NCBI GenBank assembly: GCA_002256685.1
Contig: NQJH01000001.1
Span: 1 to 35,885, forward strand
DNA: 35,885 nucleotides
Source of the DNA: Methylococcaceae bacterium NSP1-2
Lineage (GTDB): Bacteria; Pseudomonadota; Gammaproteobacteria; Methylococcales; Methylomonadaceae
Direction of reading: 5' to 3'
Position numbers and translations under genes: made by a program. Of this stretch, positions 7,648-16,473 are shown piece by piece (position 1 is the first letter of the stretch; each line of letters opens with the position of its first letter). The notes beneath the pieces were generated by a model. It did not search any database. It was not told the origin of the DNA and saw only the letters and a list, made by a program, of their open reading frames with translations.

Positions 7648-10600
7648 TTCGTGGACACATTTATCTTTGGGATAGTCAGTTTTAGTGGCATTCCATTTGG
7701 GTGTGCGACGACGGCGGTCAATAGGGTTTGAAAATGCCCTGCCAGTCGCGCTATGGTGTCACTGGTGAATAAGTCGGTGTTGTATTCAATCGTCCCCGTT
7801 AAACCATCCGCCTGTTCCCGCAATGAAATGGCTAAATCAAATTTGGCAGAGTCATGGGGGATGCTGAGTTTATTAACGGTTAGCCCTGTTAAGTCAACGT
7901 CTTGCTGGTCGGCAGGTTGTAACACCAGCAGGACCTGAAATAGCGGATTTCGACTCATATCGCGTTGCACTTGCAATTCTGCAACCAGTTTTTCACACGG
8001 CATCTCTTGGTGCGCGTAGGCATCCAAACACACCGCCCGCACACGGCTTAACAGTTGTTCAAAACTGGGTGTGCCTGATAAATCGGTACGCAATGCCAGT
8101 GTATTGACAAAAAAACCAATCATATTTTCAAGTTCTTGCCGATTGCGACCTGCAATCGCCGTCCCAACCACGATGTCCTCTTGCCCACTGTAGCGGTGTA
8201 ATACCACTTGAAACGCCGCCAATAGTGTCATGAATAAAGTGACGTTTTGCTGTTGACTCAGCGTTTTTAAACCCTGCGTCAGATCGGCGGACAAGTGAAT
8301 CGCCGCTTTCGTACCTTGATAAGATTGCTGTTTAGGACGCGGTTTATCGGTGGGTAATTCCAGTACCGTCAACTCCGCCAATTGGCTTTTCCAATAACTG
8401 AGCTGTTTTTCCAACACTTCGCCTTGTAACCATTCGCGTTGCCAAACCGCATAATCCGCATATTGAATCGGCAGTTCAGGTAATTCAGCGGTTTTATTTT
8501 GGCTAAACGCGGCATAAAACGCGGCTAATTCCTGCCGAAACACCCCCATAGACCAACCATCAGAGACAATGTGGTGAATGGTGACGAGCAGAATATGTTG
8601 TTGTGCCGATAACTTAATCAACAAAGCACGGATTAACGGGGCTTGTTTTAAATCAAAGGCTTTATTTTCTTCGGTCTGTAAAATAGCTTGGCTTTCGCTG
8701 TGCTGTTGCGGTTGCGGCAATGCCGATAAATCGATTAACGGGCATTCAAAAGGCATGGATGCTTTAATAACTTGAATCGGTTCAGCATCCTGTTCAGCAA
8801 AATAAGTGCGCAATACTTCATGTCGAGCAACAATCGCTTTCAGACTTTGTTGCAAGGCTGGCACATTCAGATCGCCGTTCAACTGTAGTACTCTCGAAAT
8901 ATTGTAAAGCCCACTCGCTCCCAGCAGCCGATCTAAAAACCATAGCCGCTGTTGGGCGAAGGAAGCAAGAATCGGCAGGTCGCGGTTAATGGTGGCAATG
9001 GGTGTGTACACTGCGGATGTTTGTTCAAGCATGGCAGTTAATAACGTGGCTAACCCTGCAATGGTTGGCTCTTCAAACAACAAGTACAGTGGAAAATCAA
9101 GTTGATAGTGTTTGTTAATACGCACCAGCAACTGCATTGCCAGTAAGGAATGTCCGCCTAATTCAAAGAAATTATCATGAATGCCAATCTGGTCAATATT
9201 AAGAATATCTTGCCAAATAGCGACCAGCATTTCTTCAATCGGAGATCGTGGCGGCACATAAGAATGTCTGACTTCAGCATGGCTCTGATCTGGTGCGGGC
9301 AATGCTTGGCGATCCAGTTTGCCATTGGGTGTAAGCGGCAAGGCATCGAGGAACACAAACGCAGAAGGGATCATGAATTCAGGTAGGTGTGGCTTAAGAA
9401 AGTCTCGCAGTTCCAAAGGGGTTGGGATGACCGTTCCTTGCGGCACTACATAAGCGGCAAGGTGTTTGTCGCCTGAAACACGCTCATACACACCAACTAC
9501 CGCTTCGCGTAGTTGAGGATGTTGGCGCAATGCTGATTCTATTTCGCCAAGTTCGACGCGAAATCCGCGTATTTTGACTTGGAAATCATTGCGCCCTCGA
9601 TATTCAATTGTACCGTCGGCTAACCAACGCCCCAAGTCACCCGTCTTGTACATCATCGCGTCGGCTTGTGCGCTGAACGGATCATGCACAAAGCGTTCCG
9701 CAGTCATTTCTGGTTGGTTCAAGTAACCACGACCCACTGGCGCACCGCCAATATGAATTTCTCCCACCACACCAATGGGTACGGGTTGTTGGTAGCTATC
9801 CAAGATGTAAATTCTGGTGTTCCAAATGGGTTTTCCAATGGGCATGGAACGGTCGCGATAATACTCAAGGTTAGGCGGCACTTGGTAATAGATAGCAGTA
9901 CCCGCACATTCAGTCGCGCCATAATTATTGACAATTTCTGGGCGTGGTTTTGAAAGTGCCAACAACTGGGAAGGGTTCATAGGCTCGCCTGCCAACGTTA
10001 TGCGCCGCAGTCTGCTCAGATGACCATCGGCATTGACAGTAATCAAGGCATTCAGTCCGCTCTGGGTAATATTTATCATGCTGACGTGTTCTTTTACTAG
10101 CAAGCCCATAATCGCCTGCGAATCAAACGGCTCGGTTGCTAATACCAGTCTAGCTCCAGCGAGTAACGCACTGAAAATAGCTCGTTGCGTAAAGACATAA
10201 GCACAGGATGTGACTATCAGAACAGCATCATTAGATGAAAGTTGAGATTCATGAATATGCCAAGTAATCAGATTTTGTAAACCTTTATGTAGTACGCAAG
10301 TTCCCTTAGGTTTTCCCGTAGAACCAGAGGTGTAGATGATATATGCTAGACTTTCAGGATTAAGTCCTACCTCGTTATTATTCAAATTGCTAACAGGCTG
10401 ATTTGCCCATAAAGCAACGGTTTCGTGTAGATCGATTATGGGTAACGTTTCCGCTATATCCGCGAACAGTGGTGCAAATTTACTTTGAGTCAACAAGGCA
10501 ACGGGGTTGCTGTCTTGAAGCATGAATGCAATGCGTTCTTCTGGGTAGGCAGGATCAAAAGGCACACAAGCTCCACCCGCCTTAAGGATAGCCAGCAATC

Positions 10601-13361
10601 CAACCACCATATCTAAAGAGCGTTCCACACAGATACCCACCCGTACTTCTGACCCTACGCCAATAGTGCGTAGATGATGCGCCAGTTGGTTGGCTTTAGC
10701 GTTGAGTTCGCCATAAGTCAGAGGTTGGTCTTGATAAACTGCTGCCACTGCTTGAGGTGTACGTTCAACCTGTTGTTCAAACAATGAATGAATGAAGTGG
10801 GCATCGGGAAGCTCTACGGTCGTAGCATTCCATTCCACCAACAATTGTTGGTTCTCGGATTCAGTTAGCAGGGGTAATTCGGATAGACGCGCTTCTGGGT
10901 GAGCGATGATACCTTCAAGCAACATTTGAAAATGCCCGATTAGACGGGTAATGGTTGCAGCCTCGAATAAATCAGTTGCGTAAGTTATATGGCATTCAAT
11001 ACCCTCAGACGATTCAAATACATAAAGAGCGAGGTCGAATTTGGCACTCTCTTCAATCGTTAAAAGGCATTCGACACTGAGATTATTGAGCTGTAGTTCA
11101 GTCTGGTCGGTATTTTGCAATACGAACCAGACCTGAAACAGTGGATTACGACTTCGGTCAGGTTGCAGACGCAGCTCTTGGATTAGTTTCTCAAACGGCA
11201 TATCTTGGTGGGCAAAAGCACCCAGTGTCACCTCTCGCATTTGCATCAGTAGTTCATGGAAACTCGGATTACCTGACATATCCGCACGCATTACCAAGGT
11301 GTTGACGAAAAAACCGATTAAGCTTTCAAGTTCTAAACGACTCCGCCCAGCACTTGCTGTACCGATTACAATGTCGTCCTGACCACTATAGCGGTGTAAC
11401 AAAACTTGAAAAGTTGCTATCAAGGTCATAAACAAGGTCACGCCTTCTTGCCGATTCAGGGCTTTCAATCCCTTGACTAAATCGGGCGACAGGCTGAATT
11501 TCTGTTGTTCCCCACAGAGTGACTGTACCGCTGGACGTGGTTTATCAGTGGGCAATTCCAGCGTACTGACATCCGCTAGCTGCGTTTTCCAGTAATCCAG
11601 TAGCTGTTCCATTGCCTCGCCTTGTAGCCATTCCCGCTGCCAGACGACATAGTCGGCATACTGAATCGGCAGTTCAGGCAAGGGAGAGGGCTGTCCCTGA
11701 CTTAACGCTGCGTACAGTGCCGATAACTCGTGTACGAATACATCCACTGACCAACCATCAGAAATGATGTGATGGAAAGCAAATAAGAAAATGTACTCTT
11801 CCTTTCCTAATCGTAGCAATTGAGCGCGTAGCAGTGGACCTCTTTTCAGATTGAAAGCAGCTGTCTTATTCTCCTGAACCAGCCGTATCAGCTCAGATGC
11901 TTTGCGTTCTTCGGAATACTCACAAAAATCCACTATCGGCAAAGGCATTGAAAGTGACGATTGGATTACCTGCATCGGTATACCATCTTGCTCGGTGAAA
12001 TAGGTGCGCAGTGCCTCGTGACGGTGAATAATTGTGTTTAGGGCAAGTTCCAAGGCATCGACATCCAGTCTTCCCCGAAGTCGTTGCACCCTATAAATAT
12101 TGTAGTTTGCGCTGGTCTCTTTTAACTTATCCACAAGCCACAATCCCTGTTGTGCAAAGGATAATGGGGAAATGAATTGGTCGATAGCTGAATCGGCTTT
12201 CTCTGTTGCTGAAATAGTTAAAGACTTGTCAGTCTTGTAAACTGATCGCTGCTGAGTAGTAATACGTTTGGGTCGGTTTGATATTCCCGCTTCTGTATTT
12301 TCAATGAGCTTCGCCAATTCCTCAATAGTTGGAAACTTAAACAGGGAGTCGAGCGAAATTTCCACAGATAATTGTTCATCAACACGAACGATTACCTGCA
12401 TGGCGAGTAATGAATGCCCGCCTAAATCGAAGAAATTGTCGTGAATGCCGACACGATCAATCTTCAAAACATCGTGCCATATCTCGGCTAACTGGTTTTC
12501 CACTGGACTGCGTGGAGCGACAAAGTCAACTTGCAGATTCTGATTGCTTTGATCTGGTGCTGGCAAGGCTTTGCGATTCAATTTGCCATTGGACGTAAGC
12601 GGCAGGGCATCGAGGAACACAAAGGCTGAAGGAACCATGAATTCTGGTAACTTGGGCTTAAGAAAATTTCGCAGCTCCGAAGGAGTTGGATTAGAAGTAT
12701 CTTGGGATACCAAATAGGCGACTAGGCGTTTGTCATCAGGAATGGGTTCATACACATCAACTACTACCTCGCGTAGTTGCGGATGCTGACGCAACGCCGC
12801 CTCGATTTCACCTAGTTCAATACGGAAGCCCCTGATCTTGACTTGGAAATCGTTGCGACCAATGTATTCGATGGTGCCATCAGCCAACCACCGTCCCAAG
12901 TCGCCAGTTTTATACATTTTTGCATCGGCTTTTGAAATGAACGGGTCGTGTACAAAACACTTTGCTGTCAATTCTGGTTGATTCAGATAACCACGCCCGA
13001 CTGGCACACCGCCTATATAAATTTCTCCCGATACGCCAATCGGTACTAAGTGCTGGTGGCTATCTAAAATGTAAATACGGGCGTTAGCAATTGGCTTGCC
13101 AATCGGTACGGATCGATTGTGGTATTGTTCAAGATCAGAAGGTACCCTATAAAACGTAGCGGTAGCGGTACACTCAGTTGGTCCGTAGTTGTTGACAAAT
13201 TCTGGGCGAGGTATTGGTAGTTCTAACAGATTAGAGGGTTGCATCGGTTCACCACCCAGAAAAACACGGCCCCGGTGGAGGTTCCGGGGCCGTGCAGTCG
13301 AGCGTGCTATTTCGGAGGAAACTCCCCCAGGGGAGACGCTCGGGAGTGGTCGGGAGATCAA
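7566..13361 (-). CDS. Large NRPS: A(partial)-PCP-C-A-PCP-C, both ends disrupted
   Basis: 1931 codons. From residue 33 it carries the back of adenylation domain 1 (NNYGPTEC, YKTGDLGRW, RGFRIELGEIEAAL); carrier 1 with Ser317 in LGGHS; C domain (about 397-830) with HHIISDG (530-536); A domain 2 (about 855-1370) with YTSGSTGKPKG (from 1010); carrier 2 (Ser1405); and C domain (about 1463-1885) with HHIVSDG (1596-1602). The first 32 residues are translated from a GC-rich block and are not NRPS. The last ~43 residues, after VVAHP, are out-of-frame; the correct frame is the A domain at 6532-7647. In A domain 2 the usual FDLTQ core reads YVFTQ, so the Asp that holds the substrate amino group (GrsA Asp235) appears to be Val. 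The TTG start is an artefact of the break: the true N-terminus lies in the 13358-14806 frame. Confidence 0.85.
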   Translation of the reverse strand: MISRPLPSVSPGGVSSEIARSTARPRNLHRGRVFLGGEPMQPSNLLELPIPRPEFVNNYGPTECTATATFYRVPSDLEQYHNRSVPIGKPIANARIYILDSHQHLVPIGVSGEIYIGGVPVGRGYLNQPELTAKCFVHDPFISKADAKMYKTGDLGRWLADGTIEYIGRNDFQVKIRGFRIELGEIEAALRQHPQLREVVVDVYEPIPDDKRLVAYLVSQDTSNPTPSELRNFLKPKLPEFMVPSAFVFLDALPLTSNGKLNRKALPAPDQSNQNLQVDFVAPRSPVENQLAEIWHDVLKIDRVGIHDNFFDLGGHSLLAMQVIVRVDEQLSVEISLDSLFKFPTIEELAKLIENTEAGISNRPKRITTQQRSVYKTDKSLTISATEKADSAIDQFISPLSFAQQGLWLVDKLKETSANYNIYRVQRLRGRLDVDALELALNTIIHRHEALRTYFTEQDGIPMQVIQSSLSMPLPIVDFCEYSEERKASELIRLVQENKTAAFNLKRGPLLRAQLLRLGKEEYIFLFAFHHIISDGWSVDVFVHELSALYAALSQGQPSPLPELPIQYADYVVWQREWLQGEAMEQLLDYWKTQLADVSTLELPTDKPRPAVQSLCGEQQKFSLSPDLVKGLKALNRQEGVTLFMTLIATFQVLLHRYSGQDDIVIGTASAGRSRLELESLIGFFVNTLVMRADMSGNPSFHELLMQMREVTLGAFAHQDMPFEKLIQELRLQPDRSRNPLFQVWFVLQNTDQTELQLNNLSVECLLTIEESAKFDLALYVFESSEGIECHITYATDLFEAATITRLIGHFQMLLEGIIAHPEARLSELPLLTESENQQLLVEWNATTVELPDAHFIHSLFEQQVERTPQAVAAVYQDQPLTYGELNAKANQLAHHLRTIGVGSEVRVGICVERSLDMVVGLLAILKAGGACVPFDPAYPEERIAFMLQDSNPVALLTQSKFAPLFADIAETLPIIDLHETVALWANQPVSNLNNNEVGLNPESLAYIIYTSGSTGKPKGTCVLHKGLQNLITWHIHESQLSSNDAVLIVTSCAYVFTQRAIFSALLAGARLVLATEPFDSQAIMGLLVKEHVSMINITQSGLNALITVNADGHLSRLRRITLAGEPMNPSQLLALSKPRPEIVNNYGATECAGTAIYYQVPPNLEYYRDRSMPIGKPIWNTRIYILDSYQQPVPIGVVGEIHIGGAPVGRGYLNQPEMTAERFVHDPFSAQADAMMYKTGDLGRWLADGTIEYRGRNDFQVKIRGFRVELGEIESALRQHPQLREAVVGVYERVSGDKHLAAYVVPQGTVIPTPLELRDFLKPHLPEFMIPSAFVFLDALPLTPNGKLDRQALPAPDQSHAEVRHSYVPPRSPIEEMLVAIWQDILNIDQIGIHDNFFELGGHSLLAMQLLVRINKHYQLDFPLYLLFEEPTIAGLATLLTAMLEQTSAVYTPIATINRDLPILASFAQQRLWFLDRLLGASGLYNISRVLQLNGDLNVPALQQSLKAIVARHEVLRTYFAEQDAEPIQVIKASMPFECPLIDLSALPQPQQHSESQAILQTEENKAFDLKQAPLIRALLIKLSAQQHILLVTIHHIVSDGWSMGVFRQELAAFYAAFSQNKTAELPELPIQYADYAVWQREWLQGEVLEKQLSYWKSQLAELTVLELPTDKPRPKQQSYQGTKAAIHLSADLTQGLKTLSQQQNVTLFMTLLAAFQVVLHRYSGQEDIVVGTAIAGRNRQELENMIGFFVNTLALRTDLSGTPSFEQLLSRVRAVCLDAYAHQEMPCEKLVAELQVQRDMSRNPLFQVLLVLQPADQQDVDLTGLTVNKLSIPHDSAKFDLAISLREQADGLTGTIEYNTDLFTSDTIARLAGHFQTLLTAVVAHPNGMPLKLTIPKINVSTNCLRRKSQKRHTRWQSCMKIANSAILN

Positions 13362-13378
13362 GGCACGATTTTGCCGTC
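13265..13378. other. GC-rich structured block interrupting the first A domain
   Basis: Between the A4 region (VTSMAFDLT) and the VFLGGEPM segment of the first adenylation domain lies about 110 bp of base composition quite unlike its surroundings. It begins (plus strand) with a perfect 11-bp hairpin cacggccccgg-tggaggtt-ccggggccgtg (13265-13294). Read on the minus strand, this hairpin is followed by five Ts, like a strong intrinsic terminator. A second stem pairs cgagcgt (13299-13305) with acgctcg (13336-13342) and encloses ctcccc/ggggag (13322-13335). It replaces roughly 60 codons of A domain that the sister module has. It contains an in-frame stop (13358-13360). It may be an insertion with deletion, or a chimeric assembly join. 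Confidence 0.65.
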
Positions 13379-14806
13379 AGTAAGATCAAAAGCCATTGAT
13401 GTTACGAGTAAAACGGTATCTTCACACGAAAGACGTGTCTCTTTGATGTACCAAGGCAGTAGGTTTTGTAAGCCTCGATGTAGAACGCAGCTTCCCTTTG
13501 GTTTTCCAGTCGATCCAGACGTGTAGATTACATAAGCCAGATTTTCAGGAGTCAGTCCTACACTACTGTGCTCAGGGTTGGTATCAGGCTCATTCGCCCA
13601 CGCGGGAAACTCGGTTGATAGATCAAGTATTGAAGGGCATTTTGCTATATCCGAGAATAGTTCTTCGAACTGTCCTCGTGTCAGTAATACCAGCGGCGCA
13701 CTGTCTTCGAGCATATATGCCAAGCGTTCTTTGGGATAGGCGGGGTCAAGTGGCACATAAGCACCCCCAGCCTTAAAGACAGCAAGCATTCCAATTATCA
13801 TAGTAGCTGAGCGTTCAAGACAGATAGCCACCAACACCTCTGGTTTAACGCCCAATTTTCGCAGGTGGTGTGCTAATTGGTTGGCTTGTGTATTCAGTTC
13901 AGCATAGGTGAGTTGCTTGCCTTCATGTACCACTGCCACTGCTTCAGGCGTGCGTTCAACCTGTTGTTCAAACAATGAATGAAGGAAGTGGGCATTGGGA
14001 AACTCTACGGCTGTATCATTCCATTCCACCAATAATTGTTGGCACTCGGATTCAGTTAGCAAGGATAATTCGGACAGCCTTGCTTCTGGGTGAGCGACAA
14101 TGCCGTTGAGCAGGGTCTGAAAATGACCGATTAGACGGTCTATGGTCGCGGTTTCGAATAAATCAGTGGCGTATTTTACACTACCTATCAGCCCGTGCGG
14201 AGTTTCCGATAGTTCGATGGTGAGGTCACATACAGCAGTGCCAGTATCGACATTCGGGATAGACTGTGGCTTATCATGAAATATGAACATGACCTGAAAC
14301 AGTGGATTGCGACTGCTGTCATGTTGAGGATTGAGAGTCTCGACCAGTTTTTCAAACGCTATATCTTGATTGGTGTATGCCCCTAGCACGACTTCTCGCA
14401 CCTGTATCAGTAGCTCACGAAAACTTGGATTGTTTGAAACATCAGTACGCAATACCAAAGTATTAGCGTTTTCAGGCTCTAAACGACTAGGTTGTTCAGC
14501 ACTCAATGTACCGATTACAATGTCATCTTGACCGCTATAGCGATGTAACAGAACTTGAAAAGCCGACACTAGGGTCGAGAATAAGCTCACACCTTCGCAC
14601 TGACTTAGGGATTTCAGTTCCTCGGTCAAGTCGAGTGACACGTTAAATTGCTGAGTCCTGCTGTTGAATGACTGTACTGCTGGACGCGGTCTATCGGTGG
14701 GCAATTCTAAGGTTGGCGCATTTGCCAGCCGTACCTTCCAATAATCCAAAAGCCGTTCCATTGCTTCGCTATTACCTATACTATCGATCTGGTCTTTCAT
14801 AATCAC
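13358..14806 (-). CDS. NRPS start: truncated C domain and front of A domain 1
   Basis: 482 codons. Residues 14-270 match only the second half of a condensation domain, beginning at EAMERLLDYWK. The first half, including the HHxxxDG active-site motif seen in the other C domains of the locus, is absent, and the IGFFVNTL motif is cut to NANTL. Adenylation motifs follow: LTYAELNTQANQLAHHLR, AYVPLDPAYP, and the ATP loop YTSGSTGKPKG (from 428). The frame stops shortly after MAFDLT, inside the GC-rich block; the domain resumes in the 7566-13361 frame. The ATG at 14806 may be a genuine new start, because the upstream 235 bp has no matching C-domain sequence. This could once have been an initiation module, but in this state the A domain lacks its substrate-pocket middle. 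Confidence 0.75.
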   Translation of the reverse strand: MIMKDQIDSIGNSEAMERLLDYWKVRLANAPTLELPTDRPRPAVQSFNSRTQQFNVSLDLTEELKSLSQCEGVSLFSTLVSAFQVLLHRYSGQDDIVIGTLSAEQPSRLEPENANTLVLRTDVSNNPSFRELLIQVREVVLGAYTNQDIAFEKLVETLNPQHDSSRNPLFQVMFIFHDKPQSIPNVDTGTAVCDLTIELSETPHGLIGSVKYATDLFETATIDRLIGHFQTLLNGIVAHPEARLSELSLLTESECQQLLVEWNDTAVEFPNAHFLHSLFEQQVERTPEAVAVVHEGKQLTYAELNTQANQLAHHLRKLGVKPEVLVAICLERSATMIIGMLAVFKAGGAYVPLDPAYPKERLAYMLEDSAPLVLLTRGQFEELFSDIAKCPSILDLSTEFPAWANEPDTNPEHSSVGLTPENLAYVIYTSGSTGKPKGSCVLHRGLQNLLPWYIKETRLSCEDTVLLVTSMAFDLTDGKIVP

Positions 14807-15042
14807 TCAATTTCACTTTTCAAAATATTAGGATAAGAATAATTGATGATGGGTCAAATCTGCAACTTGGCGCAAGTCCTTCTTCCGTGTAGCAACCCAA
14901 TCAATAGAGGTATTTTTCCAAGATGATAGGTTATAAGAAATACAGGTTTTACCCACTACCGCTTTTTCCTCTTCAGTTAGTAAACACTTTAGATATAGAG
15001 ATTAATAGCGATTACTAAAAAAGCTGGAAGTTTTCCCTGTTA
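14807..15042. other. Divergent intergenic region with a remnant reading frame
   Basis: This separates the minus-strand NRPS from the plus-strand EPS operon and should hold both promoters. On the minus strand 14828-15001 is open for 57 codons, with a protein-like stretch (for example KCLLTEEEKAVVG and DWVATRKKDLRQVADLTHHQ), ending in TAA. It has no ATG near its left border and a stop just upstream. I do not recognise the family. It is not a condensation-domain remnant, so it may be the tail of a gene deleted when the NRPS lost its N-terminus. I could not place promoters with confidence. Confidence 0.35.
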
Positions 15043-15093
15043 TTGTGTCATTATTTACAATATTACTCAAAGCCAAAATCAAATCATTATCCT

Positions 15094-16473
15094 ATGCGAC
15101 TTTATCCGCATCCATTATTCCACTTGATACAGCAAATACTTACGCCGGTAACTGCTGTCATTACATTTTTTTTAGTTTGTTTCTTTGACAAAGTTCCTGT
15201 TGCTGATGATAAAAACATAGCGTTGGCGGTTGTCATTTTTCTGATAGTTGCACAATTACTAAATGACATTGATGTTGAGCTGTCTTGTAAAAATGTCCCC
15301 ACTCATATAGGTAGCTTGATTCTTCTACGTTGGTTTATTGTAGTGGCAATATTAATAACACTCGGTTACGTTACGGGTTTTTCAAAGTTGTTTAATCCTT
15401 ATGTTCTATTGCAATGGACGACCATAACTCCCCTTGTTTTGATATTGATGCACTTAACAGTACGCAGCTTATTTTATCGATTTTTTGTTTTTCAGGAGTC
15501 GTTTGATAAAGCAGTGATTGTGGGTGTTAATGAATTGAGTGTCGCACTTGCCAAAAAATTGCTAGAACAATCGAATTATGAAATTGATTGTCTGGGTTTT
15601 TTTGATGATCGTTGTAGAACACGCTTGCCCAATAATCAAGCACTGTTAGGGGATATAAAAAGTACTTGTCAATTTGTTAGAGAACAAAAGGTTAAAGTTG
15701 TCTTTATTGCCTTACCTATGTCACTACAGGATCGCGTCAATGCGGTATTGGAAGGTTTACGCGATACCACAGTTTCTGTTTATTATTTGCCCAATTTCCT
15801 TATGATTGATATGATTCAATCAAGGTCTTTTGATGTTGAAGGCGTTCCAGTCATCGCACTCTGTGAAAGTCCATTTACCGGCTATAAAGCCATTGTCAAG
15901 CGATTATCTGATATAGTGTTATCTATTCTTATCCTGCTATTGGTTAGTCCTATCTTATTAGTATGTGCTATTGGTGTTAAACTGAGCTCACCAGGTCCAA
16001 TATTGTTTCAACAAAAACGCTATGGATTAGATGGTGAGGAAATTAATGTCTATAAATTTCGCAGTATGACGGTTTGTGAAAATGGTAAAGATGTTAAGCA
16101 GGCAACCCGCAATGATGCTCGTGTAACACCTTTTGGTAATTTTTTACGAACCAAATCACTAGACGAATTGCCGCAGTTTATTAACGTGTTGCAGGGTAGA
16201 ATGAGTATCGTAGGTCCACGCCCTCATGCCGTTGCTCATAATGAACTATACCGAAAACAGATTAAGGGCTACATGATTCGCCATAAAGTTAAACCGGGTA
16301 TTACTGGTTGGGCGCAGGTAAATGGTTCTCGTGGCGAAACCGACACCATCGAGAAGATGGAAAAACGCATTGACTACGATCTTGATTATTTACGAAAATG
16401 GTCGCTAGCTATGGATTTACTTATTATTCTGAAAACAATAGGTGTTGTTATTAAAGATGAAAATGCTTATTAA
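15094..16473 (+). CDS. Undecaprenyl-phosphate sugar phosphotransferase (EPS initiation)
   Basis: Initiates EPS synthesis by moving a hexose-1-phosphate from its nucleotide sugar to undecaprenyl phosphate in the inner membrane. 459 residues from the ATG at 15094; the frame is open back to a TTG at 15043, but MRLYPHPLFHLIQQ looks like the natural N-terminus. Four N-terminal membrane helices (about 15-120) are followed by a nucleotide-binding-like domain with VIVGVNELS (about 140-240). The C-terminal polyprenyl glycosylphosphotransferase domain starts at KRLSDIVLS (about 269), with a membrane-reentrant helix ending in SSPGPILFQQKRYG. It then has YKFRSM, KSLDELPQFINVL, MSIVGPRPH and KPGITGWAQVNGSRGET. 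The length and four-helix front fit the WcaJ/EpsB group; glucose is the commonest substrate but is not proven here. Its stop overlaps the next gene, so they form one operon. Confidence 0.9.
   Translation: MRLYPHPLFHLIQQILTPVTAVITFFLVCFFDKVPVADDKNIALAVVIFLIVAQLLNDIDVELSCKNVPTHIGSLILLRWFIVVAILITLGYVTGFSKLFNPYVLLQWTTITPLVLILMHLTVRSLFYRFFVFQESFDKAVIVGVNELSVALAKKLLEQSNYEIDCLGFFDDRCRTRLPNNQALLGDIKSTCQFVREQKVKVVFIALPMSLQDRVNAVLEGLRDTTVSVYYLPNFLMIDMIQSRSFDVEGVPVIALCESPFTGYKAIVKRLSDIVLSILILLLVSPILLVCAIGVKLSSPGPILFQQKRYGLDGEEINVYKFRSMTVCENGKDVKQATRNDARVTPFGNFLRTKSLDELPQFINVLQGRMSIVGPRPHAVAHNELYRKQIKGYMIRHKVKPGITGWAQVNGSRGETDTIEKMEKRIDYDLDYLRKWSLAMDLLIILKTIGVVIKDENAY

Noticed and set aside
9666..9953. 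Plus-strand open frame opposite A domain 2
   Set aside because: Shadow of the NRPS coding strand: low complexity and no start context.
13189..13526. Short plus-strand frames through the GC-rich block
   Set aside because: They span the junction between the foreign block and NRPS complement and show no protein-like features.
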